In this document: positions 35,884-43,198 of the stretch, piece by piece | Position numbering within the stretch: the stretch's first letter is position 1 | How the letters are laid out: each line of letters begins with the position of its first letter | NCBI RefSeq assembly: GCF_020073815.1 | Contig: NZ_JAIQZJ010000008.1 | Span: 62,001 to 126,000, forward strand | Origin: Nocardioides mangrovi | GTDB lineage: Bacteria; Actinomycetota; Actinomycetes; Propionibacteriales; Nocardioidaceae | DNA: 64,000 bases | Direction: 5' to 3' | Position numbers and translations under genes: made by a program | The notes under the pieces: model-generated | The model's input: only the letters and a program-made list of their open reading frames with translations | Told to the model about the DNA's origin: nothing | Database searches by the model: none

Positions 35884-36483
35884 ATGGGCGCCGTGATCCG
35901 CCGACTCCTCCTCCCCGTGGCCGCCGCCCTGCTCGCGGCGACCGGGCTGGTGACGCTCGGTGCCGGGCCCGCCGCCGCCCGGTGTCCCTCCCTCGGCGGA
36001 CCCTCGGCCCTCGCCAAGCGCGCCACCGACGTCTTCACCGGCGAGCTCGGCGACCACCGGCGGCAGGGCGGGAAGAAGGACCGGCGCACGATCTGGCAGG
36101 TCGACGTCGACCAGATCTACAAGGGCTCGATCGCGGACACCTCGGTTGAGGTCTCGGCGCCCGCGAGCGCGGTCGACTGCGGCCTCACCGGCACGTCCGG
36201 CGACGACTACCTCTTCTTCGCCCAGCGCGACGGCGACCAGCTGACCGTGATCCGCGGCGACGGCACCGGGCCGGTGACCGCCAAGAACGTCGCGAAGGTC
36301 GAGGACATGCTCGGGTCGCCCCACTCGCCGACGCCGCCCGCTCCGCCCCAGGCGACCTTCACCCTCGTCGCGAAGGACGCGGTGGACCTGCAGCGGCTCG
36401 CCGCGCCCGGCGTCGCCCTGGTGGTCGTCGGCCTGCTCGGCCTCGCGCTCGCCTCCTGGCGGGGACGCCGCGCCGCCGAGTAG
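35884..36483 (+). CDS. Secreted or membrane-anchored protein, possibly TIMP/NTR-like
   Basis: A 199-residue protein with an N-terminal signal peptide (about residues 1-31, ending PAAA) and a C-terminal helix (LAAPGVALVVVGLLGLALA) followed by Arg residues, so it should face outward anchored at its C-terminus. The mature part starts with Arg-Cys-Pro, then a small beta-rich domain with a second Cys (VDCGLTGTSGDDYLFF). This is the layout of bacterial netrin/TIMP-like domains; family assignment is tentative. A Pro-rich hinge precedes the anchor. Weak upstream ribosome site; 9 nt after the HAD gene. Confidence 0.68.
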   Translation: MGAVIRRLLLPVAAALLAATGLVTLGAGPAAARCPSLGGPSALAKRATDVFTGELGDHRRQGGKKDRRTIWQVDVDQIYKGSIADTSVEVSAPASAVDCGLTGTSGDDYLFFAQRDGDQLTVIRGDGTGPVTAKNVAKVEDMLGSPHSPTPPAPPQATFTLVAKDAVDLQRLAAPGVALVVVGLLGLALASWRGRRAAE

Positions 36484-36613
36484 AGGGTTTCCGCGGGTCG
36501 AGTCGAGGTCTTCCGTGGGTTGAGTGGAGGTCTTTCGTGCGCCGTACGGCGGAAACCCTCGACTCGACCGACCGAAACCCTCGACTCGACCGACCGAAAC
36601 CCTCGACTCGGCG
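36484..36613. repeat. Inverted pair of 22-bp tandem-repeat arrays between converging genes
   Basis: The right half holds GAAACCCTCGACTCG at 36552, 36574 and 36596, an exact 22-bp period. The left half holds degenerate copies of the reverse complement (GTCGAGTCGAGG at about 36498 and GTTGAGTGGAGG about 22 bp later, preceded by GAGGGTTTCC). The centre is the palindrome GCCGTACGGC (36541-36550). The whole can fold into a large cruciform or hairpin and probably ends transcription from both sides. It looks like a mobile or amplified intergenic repeat rather than a CRISPR, having no unique spacers. Confidence 0.75.
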
Positions 36614-37168
36614 TCAGAGGTACATGCCGCCCGAGTCGCCGGGGGCCGCACCCGGCTGCTGGTCGGGTACGCCGCCGCCGGGGATCCCCGGCCCGGCGGG
36701 CAGCCCGCGCCGGATCTGCTCGAACTGCGCCCGGGCGGCCATCTGCTGGGCGTAGATCGCGGTCTGGATGCCGTGGAAGAGGCCCTCGAGCCAGCCGACC
36801 AGCTGCGCCTGCGCGATCCGGAGCTCGGCGTCGGAGGGGGTCGCGTCCTCGGTGAAGGGCAGCGAGAGCCGCTCCAGCTCCTCGACCAGCTCGGGGGCGA
36901 GGCCCTCCTCGAGCTCCTTGATCGAGGCCTGGTGGATCTCCTTGAGCCGGATCCGGCTGGCGTCGTCCAGCGGCGCGGAGCGGACCTCCTCGAGCAGCTG
37001 CCGGATCATGCTGCCGACCCGCATCACCTTCGCCGGCTGCTCGACCAGGTCGGCGACCGAGCGCTCGCCGTCCTCACCGTCCTCGCTGTCCTGGGCGGCC
37101 CCGGGGGCGAGCCCCATCGGCTGCCCGTCCGGGCCGATCACGACGACCTGCTGCTGCTCCTCGCTCAT
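36614..37168 (-). CDS. bpa: Bacterial proteasome activator
   Basis: A 184-residue DUF2587 protein corresponding to Bpa/PafE of mycobacteria. The helical core contains RVGSMIRQLLEEVRSAPLDD near residue 50 and AQLVGWLEGLFHGIQTAI near residue 125. A Pro/Gly-rich tail ends in Met-Tyr-Leu, an HbYX-type tail used to dock and open the 20S proteasome. Bpa forms an ATP-independent dodecameric ring that feeds unfolded proteins into the proteasome, so the host should have prcA/prcB, which are not in this window. Ends 3' in the inverted repeat array. Confidence 0.9.
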   Translation of the reverse strand: MSEEQQQVVVIGPDGQPMGLAPGAAQDSEDGEDGERSVADLVEQPAKVMRVGSMIRQLLEEVRSAPLDDASRIRLKEIHQASIKELEEGLAPELVEELERLSLPFTEDATPSDAELRIAQAQLVGWLEGLFHGIQTAIYAQQMAARAQFEQIRRGLPAGPGIPGGGVPDQQPGAAPGDSGGMYL

Positions 37169-37197
37169 GGGGCCACGGTATCCGGCACCGGATGGGG

Positions 37198-38175
37198 TCA
37201 GAGCGTGAGCAGGATCTTGCCGCTGTGGTCGCCGGACTCCATCAGCGCGTGGGCCGCGGCCGCCTCCGCCAGCGGGAAGGTGCCGTGCACCACCGGCTGG
37301 ACCAGACCCTCGGTGACCAGCGGCCAGACGTGCTCGACGACCGACGCGCAGATCGCCGACTTCTCCTCGGTCGGGCGACCGCGCAGGTTGGTCGCGATCA
37401 CGGCGCCGCGCTTGCGCAGCAGCGCGTTGATGTCGAGCTCCCCGCGGGTACCGCCCTGCATCCCGATGATGACCAGGCGCCCCTCGGTGGCCAGGGCGTC
37501 GACGTTGCGCTGGAGGTACTTCGCCCCCATGTTGTCGAGGATGACGTCGGCGCCGTGGCCGTCGGTCGCCTCGCGGAGCACCTCGACGAAGTCCTGCTCG
37601 TGGTAGTCGATGGTGATGTCCGCGCCGAGCGCCGCACACGCGGCGAGCTTGTCGGGCGTGCCGGCCGTCGTCGCCACCCGGGCACCGAGCTGGTGGGCCA
37701 GCTGGATCGCGAAGGACCCGATGCCGCCCGCCCCGCCGTGCACCAGGACGGTCTCCTGCGGCTTGAGGCCGGCGACCATGAAGACGTTCGACCACACCGT
37801 CGCGGCCACCTCCGGCAGCGCCGCCGCGGTGACCAGGTCGACGCCGGCCGGCACCGGCATCAGCTGACCGGCCGGTACGGCGACCTGCTCGGCGTACCCG
37901 CCCCCGGCCAGCAGGGCGCAGGCCTCGTCGCCCACCGACCAGCCGTCCACGCCCTCGCCGACGGCGGCGACCGTGCCGCTGCACTCCATCCCGATCACGT
38001 CCGAGGCGCCGGGTGGCGGCGGGTAGAAGCCCTGCCGCTGCAGCAGGTCGGCGCGGTTGAGGCCGGCGGCCGCGACCCGGAGGACGACCTCGCCGGGTGC
38101 GGGCGTCGGGTCGGGCAGCTCGCCCACGGACAGGACCTCGGGGCCACCGGGCTCGGCGGCGATCACGGCGCGCAT
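37198..38175 (-). CDS. Zinc-independent quinone oxidoreductase (MDR superfamily, PIG3-like)
   Basis: A 325-residue medium-chain reductase. The GroES-like N-domain has AGLNRADLLQRQGFYPPPPG near residue 38, and the Rossmann domain has VLVHGGAGGIGSFAIQLA near residue 144. It lacks the zinc-binding Cys cluster, as in NAD(P)H:quinone oxidoreductases. It probably reduces quinones or similar electrophiles using NADPH. ATG at 38175. It lies between the DUF6457-like gene and bpa on the same strand. Confidence 0.88.
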   Translation of the reverse strand: MRAVIAAEPGGPEVLSVGELPDPTPAPGEVVLRVAAAGLNRADLLQRQGFYPPPPGASDVIGMECSGTVAAVGEGVDGWSVGDEACALLAGGGYAEQVAVPAGQLMPVPAGVDLVTAAALPEVAATVWSNVFMVAGLKPQETVLVHGGAGGIGSFAIQLAHQLGARVATTAGTPDKLAACAALGADITIDYHEQDFVEVLREATDGHGADVILDNMGAKYLQRNVDALATEGRLVIIGMQGGTRGELDINALLRKRGAVIATNLRGRPTEEKSAICASVVEHVWPLVTEGLVQPVVHGTFPLAEAAAAHALMESGDHSGKILLTL

Positions 38176-38203
38176 GACCGCCAGCCTAGAGAGGGCCGGT
38201 AGC

Positions 38204-38530
38204 TCAGCTCTCGACGTACTCGTCGTTCGTGTGGTCGACGGTCGAGTCGTCCGGGACGTCGTCGTCGACGTCGTCCGGGTCGGGGGCACCCGCCGGGCGG
38301 TCCCAGGACTCCGCCAGCCGTTGGGCACGGGCGGCGAGGGCCTCGACCTGCTCGGCGTCCGCGGCGGCCGCACCGGCCGCGACGCCGAGGAGGTACGCCG
38401 TGATCGGCGCCGCCGGCCGCGCCACGTTGTGGGCGGCCACCCGCGCCAGGTCCAGCACGAGTGCCTCGTCGACCTCGGCGTCGACATCGAGGACGTCGCT
38501 CAGCTCGTCGATCCAGTCGTGGAGGTTCAC
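38204..38530 (-). CDS. DUF6457-like protein associated with MobA
   Basis: A 108-residue acidic protein starting VNLHDWIDELSDVLD, with an Ala-rich helical core (VAAHNVARPAAPITAYLLG) and an Asp-rich tail. This matches a small actinobacterial family (DUF6457, from memory) usually encoded next to a MobA-like nucleotidyltransferase, as here (38587-39141). Its function is not established; a helper role in molybdenum-cofactor maturation is an inference from context. GTG at 38530; other upstream starts would read into the intergenic gap. Confidence 0.72.
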   Translation of the reverse strand: MNLHDWIDELSDVLDVDAEVDEALVLDLARVAAHNVARPAAPITAYLLGVAAGAAAADAEQVEALAARAQRLAESWDRPAGAPDPDDVDDDVPDDSTVDHTNDEYVES

Positions 38531-38586
38531 GCTGTCCAGATTCCCCGGAATCCTCGGCGTGTCGCAAGACCCTTTCGGGAGCCGGG

Positions 38587-39141
38587 TCACAGGTCGCGCA
38601 GGTCCGCCCAGCTGTCGACGTCGCGCGCCTCGGCGCCCTCGGCCGCGACCTCGGCCAGGTGGAGGCCGGCCAGGAGCCGGTGCAGCGCCATGCCGTGCTG
38701 CTCCTCGTGCCCGGGGCGTACGGCGTCGAGCCGGCCGGTCCGCAGCACCAGCGCGAGCTGCCGCCGACCGTCGGGACCCACGAGCGCGGCCCCGTCGACG
38801 GCGTCGTCGTCCGCCGCCTCGCGCAGCCGGCGCACCGTCGCATGGGTCAGCCGGGGCATGTCCACGGCGACGACGGCGACCAGCTCGGGAGGCCGCTCGA
38901 GGGCGTCGAGCCCGGTGAGGAGGGCGGCGACCGGCCCGCCGTACCGGGGGTTCTCGCGGGTGAACGTCACCGGCCGGGTGGTGCGCACCGGGTCGCCGAC
39001 GACCACCACCTCGCCCGCGTCGACGAGCGCGTCGATCGCGTGCTCGAGGAGGGTGCGGCCGAGGTACTCGACCGATGCCTTGTCCGCCCCGTCCATCCGG
39101 ACGGCGCGACCTCCGGCCAGCACGATCCCGGAGAAGTCCAC
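38587..39141 (-). CDS. MobA-like NTP transferase
   Basis: A 184-residue nucleotidyltransferase. GIVLAGGRAVRMDGADKASV near residue 5 is the nucleotide-binding loop and VAVDMPRL near residue 95 the metal-binding Asp motif. This is the form of molybdenum cofactor guanylyltransferase and similar proteins that attach GMP or CMP to molybdopterin. The loop has AVRMDGADKA, slightly different from the usual GxSxRMGxDK. GTG start at 39141, divergent from the nitrilase gene with 18 nt between. Confidence 0.83.
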   Translation of the reverse strand: MDFSGIVLAGGRAVRMDGADKASVEYLGRTLLEHAIDALVDAGEVVVVGDPVRTTRPVTFTRENPRYGGPVAALLTGLDALERPPELVAVVAVDMPRLTHATVRRLREAADDDAVDGAALVGPDGRRQLALVLRTGRLDAVRPGHEEQHGMALHRLLAGLHLAEVAAEGAEARDVDSWADLRDL

Positions 39142-39159
39142 GTGTGGCAGTCTCGCACC

Positions 39160-39924
39160 GTGACCTCGCTCCGCGTCGCCGTCGTCCAGCAGGCCTCCGG
39201 CCTCGAGCCCGAGGCCAACCGCCGGCTGCTCGCGGAGCTCACCCCGGACGGCGCCGACCTGGTCGTCTTCCCGGAGGCCTTCGCCCGCGACTTCGGTGAG
39301 GCCGGCTCCGACGTGAGCGCGTACGCCGAGCCGCTCGACGGCCCCTTCGCCCACGAGGTCGCGGCCGCCGCGGCCGAGCACGCGACGACCGTCGTGGCCG
39401 GGATGTTCGAGCCCGGGGAGGACCCCGGCCGGCCGTTCAACACGCTCGTGGTGCGCGGGGCCGCGGACGCGGCGTACCGCAAGATCCACCTCTACGACTC
39501 CTTCGGCTACCGCGAGTCCGACCGGCTGACCGCCGGCCCGACGGAGCCGGTCGTCGTCGAGGTCGGGGGGTTCACCCTCGGGCTGATGACCTGCTACGAC
39601 CTCCGCTTCCCCGAGCTCGCCCGCGCGCTGGTCGACCGCGGCGCCGAGGCGATCGTGGTGCCCGCCGCCTGGGTCGCGGGCGACCGGAAGGTCGACCACT
39701 GGCGCACCCTGGTGCGCGCCCGCGCCATCGAGAACACCGTGTACGTCGTCGCGGCGGGCCAGCCCGCCCCCCGCTACACCGGCCACTCGCTGGTCGTGGA
39801 CCCGCTCGGCGACGTGCTCGCCGAGTGCGGCGACGGGCCGGAGGTGCTCACCGCTGTGCTCGACCACACGGTGCTGGAGCGGGCCCGCCGGACCAATCCG
39901 TCGCTGGCCAACCGCCGTCTGTAA
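39160..39924 (+). CDS. Carbon-nitrogen hydrolase (nitrilase superfamily)
   Basis: A 254-residue amidase of the Nit1/Nit2-like branch. The catalytic triad is visible: Glu in VVFPEAF near residue 40, Lys in YRKIHLYD near residue 107, and Cys in LMTCYDLRFPE near residue 144. Relatives hydrolyse deaminated glutathione or omega-amides of 2-oxo acids. GTG start without a clear ribosome site; a transcript starting at or near the start codon is likely. It ends 11 nt before the next gene. Confidence 0.88.
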   Translation: MTSLRVAVVQQASGLEPEANRRLLAELTPDGADLVVFPEAFARDFGEAGSDVSAYAEPLDGPFAHEVAAAAAEHATTVVAGMFEPGEDPGRPFNTLVVRGAADAAYRKIHLYDSFGYRESDRLTAGPTEPVVVEVGGFTLGLMTCYDLRFPELARALVDRGAEAIVVPAAWVAGDRKVDHWRTLVRARAIENTVYVVAAGQPAPRYTGHSLVVDPLGDVLAECGDGPEVLTAVLDHTVLERARRTNPSLANRRL

Positions 39925-39935
39925 CCTGACCTGCC

Positions 39936-40997
39936 GTGTCCCGAGCCGCCCCCCGTCGTCGTGCCGAGCGCGCCACGACGCCGCGGCCGGCGCGCCCGCC
40001 ACGGACCTCCACGCGCGGGGCCGGCTTCGCCCGGTCGCGCTGGCCGGCGGTGATCTGGCTGGTCGTCGTCGCCGCCGGGCTGGGCGCCCTCGGCTCGTGC
40101 GTCGCCGAGACCGGCCCGACCTGGCTCTGCTCCGCCGGTGCGGTCACGGTGGCGACGGCGTACGCCTGGGCCCTCGCGGTGCGCACCGGAGGCCGACCCG
40201 TCGTGGTCGGGGTGCTCGCCCTCGTGCTCGGCCTGACCGCCGTGATCAGCGACGAGGAATCGCTGCGCACCGGCGCCGCCGTGCTGACCAGCGTCGTGTC
40301 CGCCGTCTTCGCGGTGATGGCCACGACCCCGGCGGTCCGCTACGTCCAGGCGGTCCGCGAGGTGGTGGTCGCGCTGGCGATCGCCGCGGGCGGCGCCTTC
40401 GCGACCGTCGGCTTCGAGCCCGTGGCCACCGTCGCCCGCTTCGAGTACGTCGTGCTCGGCATGGCCTTCGCCGGCACCTTCGCCCTCGTCTACCGGCTGG
40501 GCGCCGGCCTGCACGGCCTCGGCCGACGCGGCGTGGTCATCGTGCTGCTCGGCACCCTCGTCCTGGCCCTCACGCTGGTGTACGCCGAGGCGCTGCGTCG
40601 CTACGGCACCCCGGGACTGGTCTCCAGCCTGCTCGACGGCGTGCGCTGGAGCCGGGACCACCTCGGTGCCTTCCCGCGGCCGATCGAGACCGTCCTCGGC
40701 GTCCCCGCGCTCGCCTGGGGCACCCACATGCGCGCCCGACGGCGCCAGGGCTGGTGGGTGTGCGCGTTCGGCGTGGCCGCGACCGCCCCCGCCGCCACGG
40801 CGCTGGTCAACCCGGCGATCACCCTCACCGAGAGCGCCCTCTCGGTGGCCTACGGCATGGTCGTGGGCCTGCTGATCGGCTTCGTGGTGGTCCGCGTCGA
40901 CCTGGCGCTGACCGCCCCGCGCGGCAGCCGCGGCCGGCGTGCCGAGGAGGCGTCCGCCGTACGACCGGAGCCGTCGCGGACCCGCGCGCTCCTGTGA
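39936..40997 (+). CDS. Multi-pass membrane protein of unknown function
   Basis: A 353-residue protein with an Arg/Pro-rich cytoplasmic N-terminus (about 35 residues), about eight hydrophobic helices and an Arg-rich C-terminal tail. I do not recognise a family. Small blocks such as LLDGVRWSRDHLGAFPRPIETVLGVPALAWGTHMR near residue 229 form a large loop between helices. GTG start; TAACCT (39922-39927) lies 8 nt upstream and overlaps the nitrilase stop, so a leaderless transcript is possible. Confidence 0.75.
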   Translation: MSRAAPRRRAERATTPRPARPPRTSTRGAGFARSRWPAVIWLVVVAAGLGALGSCVAETGPTWLCSAGAVTVATAYAWALAVRTGGRPVVVGVLALVLGLTAVISDEESLRTGAAVLTSVVSAVFAVMATTPAVRYVQAVREVVVALAIAAGGAFATVGFEPVATVARFEYVVLGMAFAGTFALVYRLGAGLHGLGRRGVVIVLLGTLVLALTLVYAEALRRYGTPGLVSSLLDGVRWSRDHLGAFPRPIETVLGVPALAWGTHMRARRRQGWWVCAFGVAATAPAATALVNPAITLTESALSVAYGMVVGLLIGFVVVRVDLALTAPRGSRGRRAEEASAVRPEPSRTRALL

Positions 40998-41045
40998 CCG
41001 CTCCGCGACGTCGTGGCCGGTGCCCGGGTACCGCGCGGTAACGGC

Positions 41046-41057
41046 TAGGTTCGCACC
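41046..41057 (+). promoter_or_regulatory. Leaderless promoter of the biotinyl-domain gene
   Basis: TAGGTT (41046-41051) is followed by 6 nt and the ATG at 41058, with no ribosome site. Confidence 0.5.
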
Positions 41058-41288
41058 ATGCCCCGCGAACAGGTGACCGAGATCGTGGCCGAGATGGTCG
41101 CCAACGTGATGACCGTGGCGGTCGGCCCCGGGGACCGCGTCGAGGCGGGCGACACCGTGGTGCTGCTGGAGTCGATGAAGATGGAGATCCCGGTCCTCGT
41201 CGAGGAGCCGGGCACGGTCCGGGCGGTCAAGGTCGCCCCCGGCGACGTCGTCCAGGAGGGCGACGTGCTGGTGGAGCTGACGAGCTAG
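41058..41288 (+). CDS. Stand-alone biotinyl/lipoyl attachment domain protein
   Basis: A 76-residue protein consisting of just the biotin-carrier fold. The modified Lys is in ESMKMEIPV near residue 40, the biotin rather than lipoate pattern. Glycine turns (GPGDRVEAGD, APGDVVQEGD) match the duplicated half-barrels. Proteins of this size serve as the separate biotin carrier of acyl-CoA carboxylases or transcarboxylase-like enzymes in actinobacteria. The stop TAG coincides with the first bases of the MITE-like element that follows. Confidence 0.87.
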   Translation: MPREQVTEIVAEMVANVMTVAVGPGDRVEAGDTVVLLESMKMEIPVLVEEPGTVRAVKVAPGDVVQEGDVLVELTS

Positions 41289-41451
41289 TGTCCTGAGTCG
41301 GAAGTTCATGCGCACTGCGCGTGCTCAGCGTGTGTGCATCGCAAGGCGCCGGAGCGAAGCTCTACCCGGTCGTCCGGCGAGCGACGGCAACGCTGCGAGG
41401 TGCGTGCGATGTGTGCGCGAAGCGCACACGAGCTTTTGATTCAGGACACTG
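41286..41451. mobile_element. MITE-like element with imperfect terminal inverted repeats
   Basis: AGTGTCCTGAGTC (41287-41299) and GATTCAGGACACT (41438-41450) are 13-bp ends matching at 12 positions, and similarity continues imperfectly for about 38 bp. GAGC occurs on both flanks (41282-41285 and 41452-41455), a possible 4-bp target duplication. Inside is a perfect 8-bp hairpin GTGTGCGC-GAA-GCGCACAC (41411-41429). It encodes no protein. It sits directly against the 3' end of the tRNA-Ser gene. Confidence 0.6.
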
Positions 41452-41454
41452 GAG

Positions 41455-41539
41455 CAGAGGGGGCGGGATTCGAACCCGCGGTGGGTCTCCCCACGACCGC
41501 TTTCAAGGCGGTTCCGATCGGCCACTCCGGCACCCCTCC
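41455..41539 (-). tRNA. tRNA-Ser (anticodon UGA)
   Basis: On the minus strand the acceptor GGAGGGG (41539 inward) pairs with CCCCTCT, leaving discriminator G. The anticodon stem ACCGC/GCGGT carries loop CTTGAAA (anticodon TGA). A long variable arm and T arm GCGGG-TTCGAAT-CCCGC are present. CCA is not encoded. Confidence 0.95.
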
Positions 41540-41593
41540 GAGCCCGGACGCGGTCCGGGGCAGTGATGAGTCTAGGAGAGCGGCCGCGGACCT

Positions 41594-41974
41594 CTACTCC
41601 GAGCCGCCCAGCTCCAGCTCGACCTGGTCGTAGGCGAGGTCGTGGAGGCGCTGCATGTGGCGGCGTACGTCGTCGACCAGTCGCCGGAGGTCGTCGCGGA
41701 GCGCGGCGACATCGGCGCGCTCCAGCACCTCGGTGCCGAGGGCGCTGAGCCGGGCGAGCAGGGCGTTGCGCTCACGGAGGGCACCGATCTCGCGGGCCGC
41801 GGTCCAGCCGTCCGCGCCGGTGCCGGTCTCGGCGATGAGCGCGTCGCGGAGCCCGGCCATCTGCTGGCGGACCTGCCAGCGCCAGGAGTTGGGGTTCGCG
41901 TCCGGTCGGAACGAGCGGAGCACCTGCTCGAGGCCCTGGACCGCGTGAGCCAGGCCGATGGTGGTGACGGTCAT
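41594..41974 (-). CDS. Hypothetical helical protein
   Basis: A 126-residue protein, almost wholly alpha-helical with heptad-like Leu spacing in LRERNALLARLSALGTEVLERADVAALRDDLRRLVDDVRRHMQ-type sequence (about residues 66-108), suggesting a coiled coil. WRWQVRQQMAGLRDALI near residue 31 is a recognisable conserved-looking block, but I cannot name a family. ATG at 41974 is preceded by GGGAGG with 5 nt spacing. Divergent from a PH-like membrane protein at 42083. Confidence 0.7.
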   Translation of the reverse strand: MTVTTIGLAHAVQGLEQVLRSFRPDANPNSWRWQVRQQMAGLRDALIAETGTGADGWTAAREIGALRERNALLARLSALGTEVLERADVAALRDDLRRLVDDVRRHMQRLHDLAYDQVELELGGSE

Positions 41975-42082
41975 GGCGACCTCCCGGCGGTCCGGTGCGG
42001 TGGGGACTTCGAGTGTCACCCCGGCGGCGTCCCACCACAACCCGCCGTCGGACCCCAATCCGGTGTCTTGTTCAATCACTCC

Positions 42083-42571
42083 GTGGCCTCCTCGTCCGTA
42101 CCGCCGCCCGCAGACTCCGACTACCGGCTCGCCGCGGGTGTCGTCGTGCGGGTGCTCGGGGGGCTGCTGGTGCTGCTGGCCGCGCTGGTCGTGGTCGCGA
42201 CCCTGCTGGTCGCCGTGGCCGGCCTCGCGACCGCGGTCCTCGTGGCCGTCGTCGTGCTGGGGGTGGCGGGGGTGATCGGGGCGGCCGGCGTGCTGACCCG
42301 GCTCTCCGTCGTCCACCTCGGCGCCGAGACCTACCGGGTCCGCCTGGGACTCCTGGCCCGCGGGGCCGGCGTACCGGAGGCGGGCTGGCGCGACGTGGTC
42401 GAGGCGGTCACCACGACCACCCCGGCCGGGCTGCCGGTGGTCGTCCTCAAGCTCGCCGGCGAGCGGGCCACCACCATCCCGGTGACGCTCCTCGCGGCCG
42501 ACCGGGAGGAGTTCGTGCGCGACCTGCAGCGCCACCTCCAGCACGGCCAGGGCCTGCGACCGCTCTCCTGA
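42083..42571 (+). CDS. Membrane protein with PH-like domain
   Basis: A 162-residue protein with two adjacent N-terminal hydrophobic helices (about residues 18-72) followed by a soluble beta-rich domain (LSVVHLGAETYRVRLGLL, GWRDVVEAVTTT, ERATTIPVTLL). This is the architecture of bacterial PH-domain membrane proteins of unknown role in actinobacteria. GTG at 42083 with no strong ribosome site, so probably leaderless or short-leadered. Confidence 0.72.
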   Translation: MASSSVPPPADSDYRLAAGVVVRVLGGLLVLLAALVVVATLLVAVAGLATAVLVAVVVLGVAGVIGAAGVLTRLSVVHLGAETYRVRLGLLARGAGVPEAGWRDVVEAVTTTTPAGLPVVVLKLAGERATTIPVTLLAADREEFVRDLQRHLQHGQGLRPLS

Positions 42572-42634
42572 CCCGCCGGTGCGCCCCTGATTGGTACGCC
42601 GGCCGCCGGTCCTTGTAGCCTGTCCTGGCTGTCG

Positions 42635-42728
42635 GGAGGCGTCGCCTAGTCCGGTCTATGGCGCCCGCCTGCTAAGCGGGTTTGGGGCTACAACCCCATC
42701 GAGGGTTCAAATCCCTCCGCCTCCGCCA
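42635..42728 (+). tRNA. tRNA-Ser (anticodon GCU)
   Basis: Acceptor GGAGGCG (42635-42641) pairs with CGCCTCC (42718-42724), followed by G and encoded CCA. The anticodon stem CCCGC/GCGGG flanks loop CTGCTAA (anticodon GCT). A long variable arm is present and the T arm carries GAGGG-TTCAAAT-CCCTC. A -10 candidate TAGCCT lies about 14 nt upstream. Confidence 0.96.
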
Positions 42729-42733
42729 GTGAT

Positions 42734-42767
42734 CAGCCCCCGTGGTGCCTGAGCGCCACGGGGGCTG
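42734..42767 (+). terminator. Hairpin terminator after tRNA-Ser(GCU)
   Basis: Perfect 12-bp stem CAGCCCCCGTGG / CCACGGGGGCTG with a 10-nt loop, directly downstream of the tRNA. No U-tract. Confidence 0.7.
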
Positions 42768-42819
42768 AGTCCGTGTAGGGTCCTCCGAGGATTGTCTCGG
42801 GCTGCACCTTCGCGCACCC

Positions 42820-42856
42820 TGCAGGAGATTGCAGGAAGTTGCATTGCACTTATCTG
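42820..42856 (+). promoter_or_regulatory. Three 10-bp direct repeats and promoter before the secreted-peptide gene
   Basis: TGCAGGAGAT (42820-42829), TGCAGGAAGT (42830-42839) and TGCATTGCAC (42840-42849) repeat with a 10-bp period, so they lie on one face of the helix. TTGCAG (42829-42834) and TTATCT (42850-42855) make a possible promoter. An activator such as the neighbouring LuxR-like regulator could bind here. Confidence 0.45.
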
Positions 42857-42951
42857 AGGCAGCGATCCGTGATGCCCACACCCGCAGATCCCGGAGAATC
42901 GTGTCACCGGGCCATCCGTGGGGCCCGATCACTCAGAGGTGGGACATCAAC

Positions 42952-43071
42952 ATGAACATTGCGCGCAAGATCGCGTTCGTGGTCGCTTCTGCGGCCCTCA
43001 GCGTCGGCCTGCTCGGCATCTCGGCCCCGGCGCACGCCGACTACAGCTGGCAGACCGTCACCCGCCGCTGA
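42952..43071 (+). CDS. Small secreted peptide (39 residues)
   Basis: A 39-residue ORF encoding a textbook Sec signal: MNIARKIAFVVASAAL, a hydrophobic core and cleavage motif APAHA. The predicted mature product is the decapeptide DYSWQTVTRR. ATG follows a GAGGTGGG-containing stretch (about 42936-42943) with 8 nt spacing. An 18-bp hairpin terminator follows, and the next gene (minus strand) encodes a TrmB/LuxR-like regulator. Similar tiny secreted peptides next to regulators occur in related actinobacteria (from memory). A signalling peptide is the leading hypothesis; an antimicrobial or cell-wall peptide is possible. Confidence 0.65.
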   Translation: MNIARKIAFVVASAALSVGLLGISAPAHADYSWQTVTRR

Positions 43072-43155
43072 CGCGGCCCATTGCTCGAGGCGGGAGCCCG
43101 CACACACCCCCCACCTTCGCTGGCTCCGAGGCTCACCCCCACAGCCCGCCTCACC

Positions 43156-43195
43156 CGATCGAGGGCAGTAGTCCGAGGACTACTGCCCTCGATCG
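43156..43195. terminator. Bidirectional hairpin terminator (18-bp perfect stem)
   Basis: 43156-43173 and 43178-43195 are perfect reverse complements with loop CGAG. It lies between the converging secreted-peptide and regulator genes; TTCTC follows on the plus strand. Confidence 0.8.
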
Positions 43196-43198
43196 TTC

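Noticed and set aside
36552..36610. CRISPR array
   Set aside because: Copies are contiguous with a 22-bp period and have no unique spacers; no cas genes nearby.
41286..41451. A complete insertion sequence
   Set aside because: About 166 bp with no coding capacity for a transposase; only a MITE-like element is supportable.
42685..42735. tRNA-Ser as an attachment site with an integrated element
   Set aside because: No integrase gene and no repeated tRNA 3' end was found downstream in the window.
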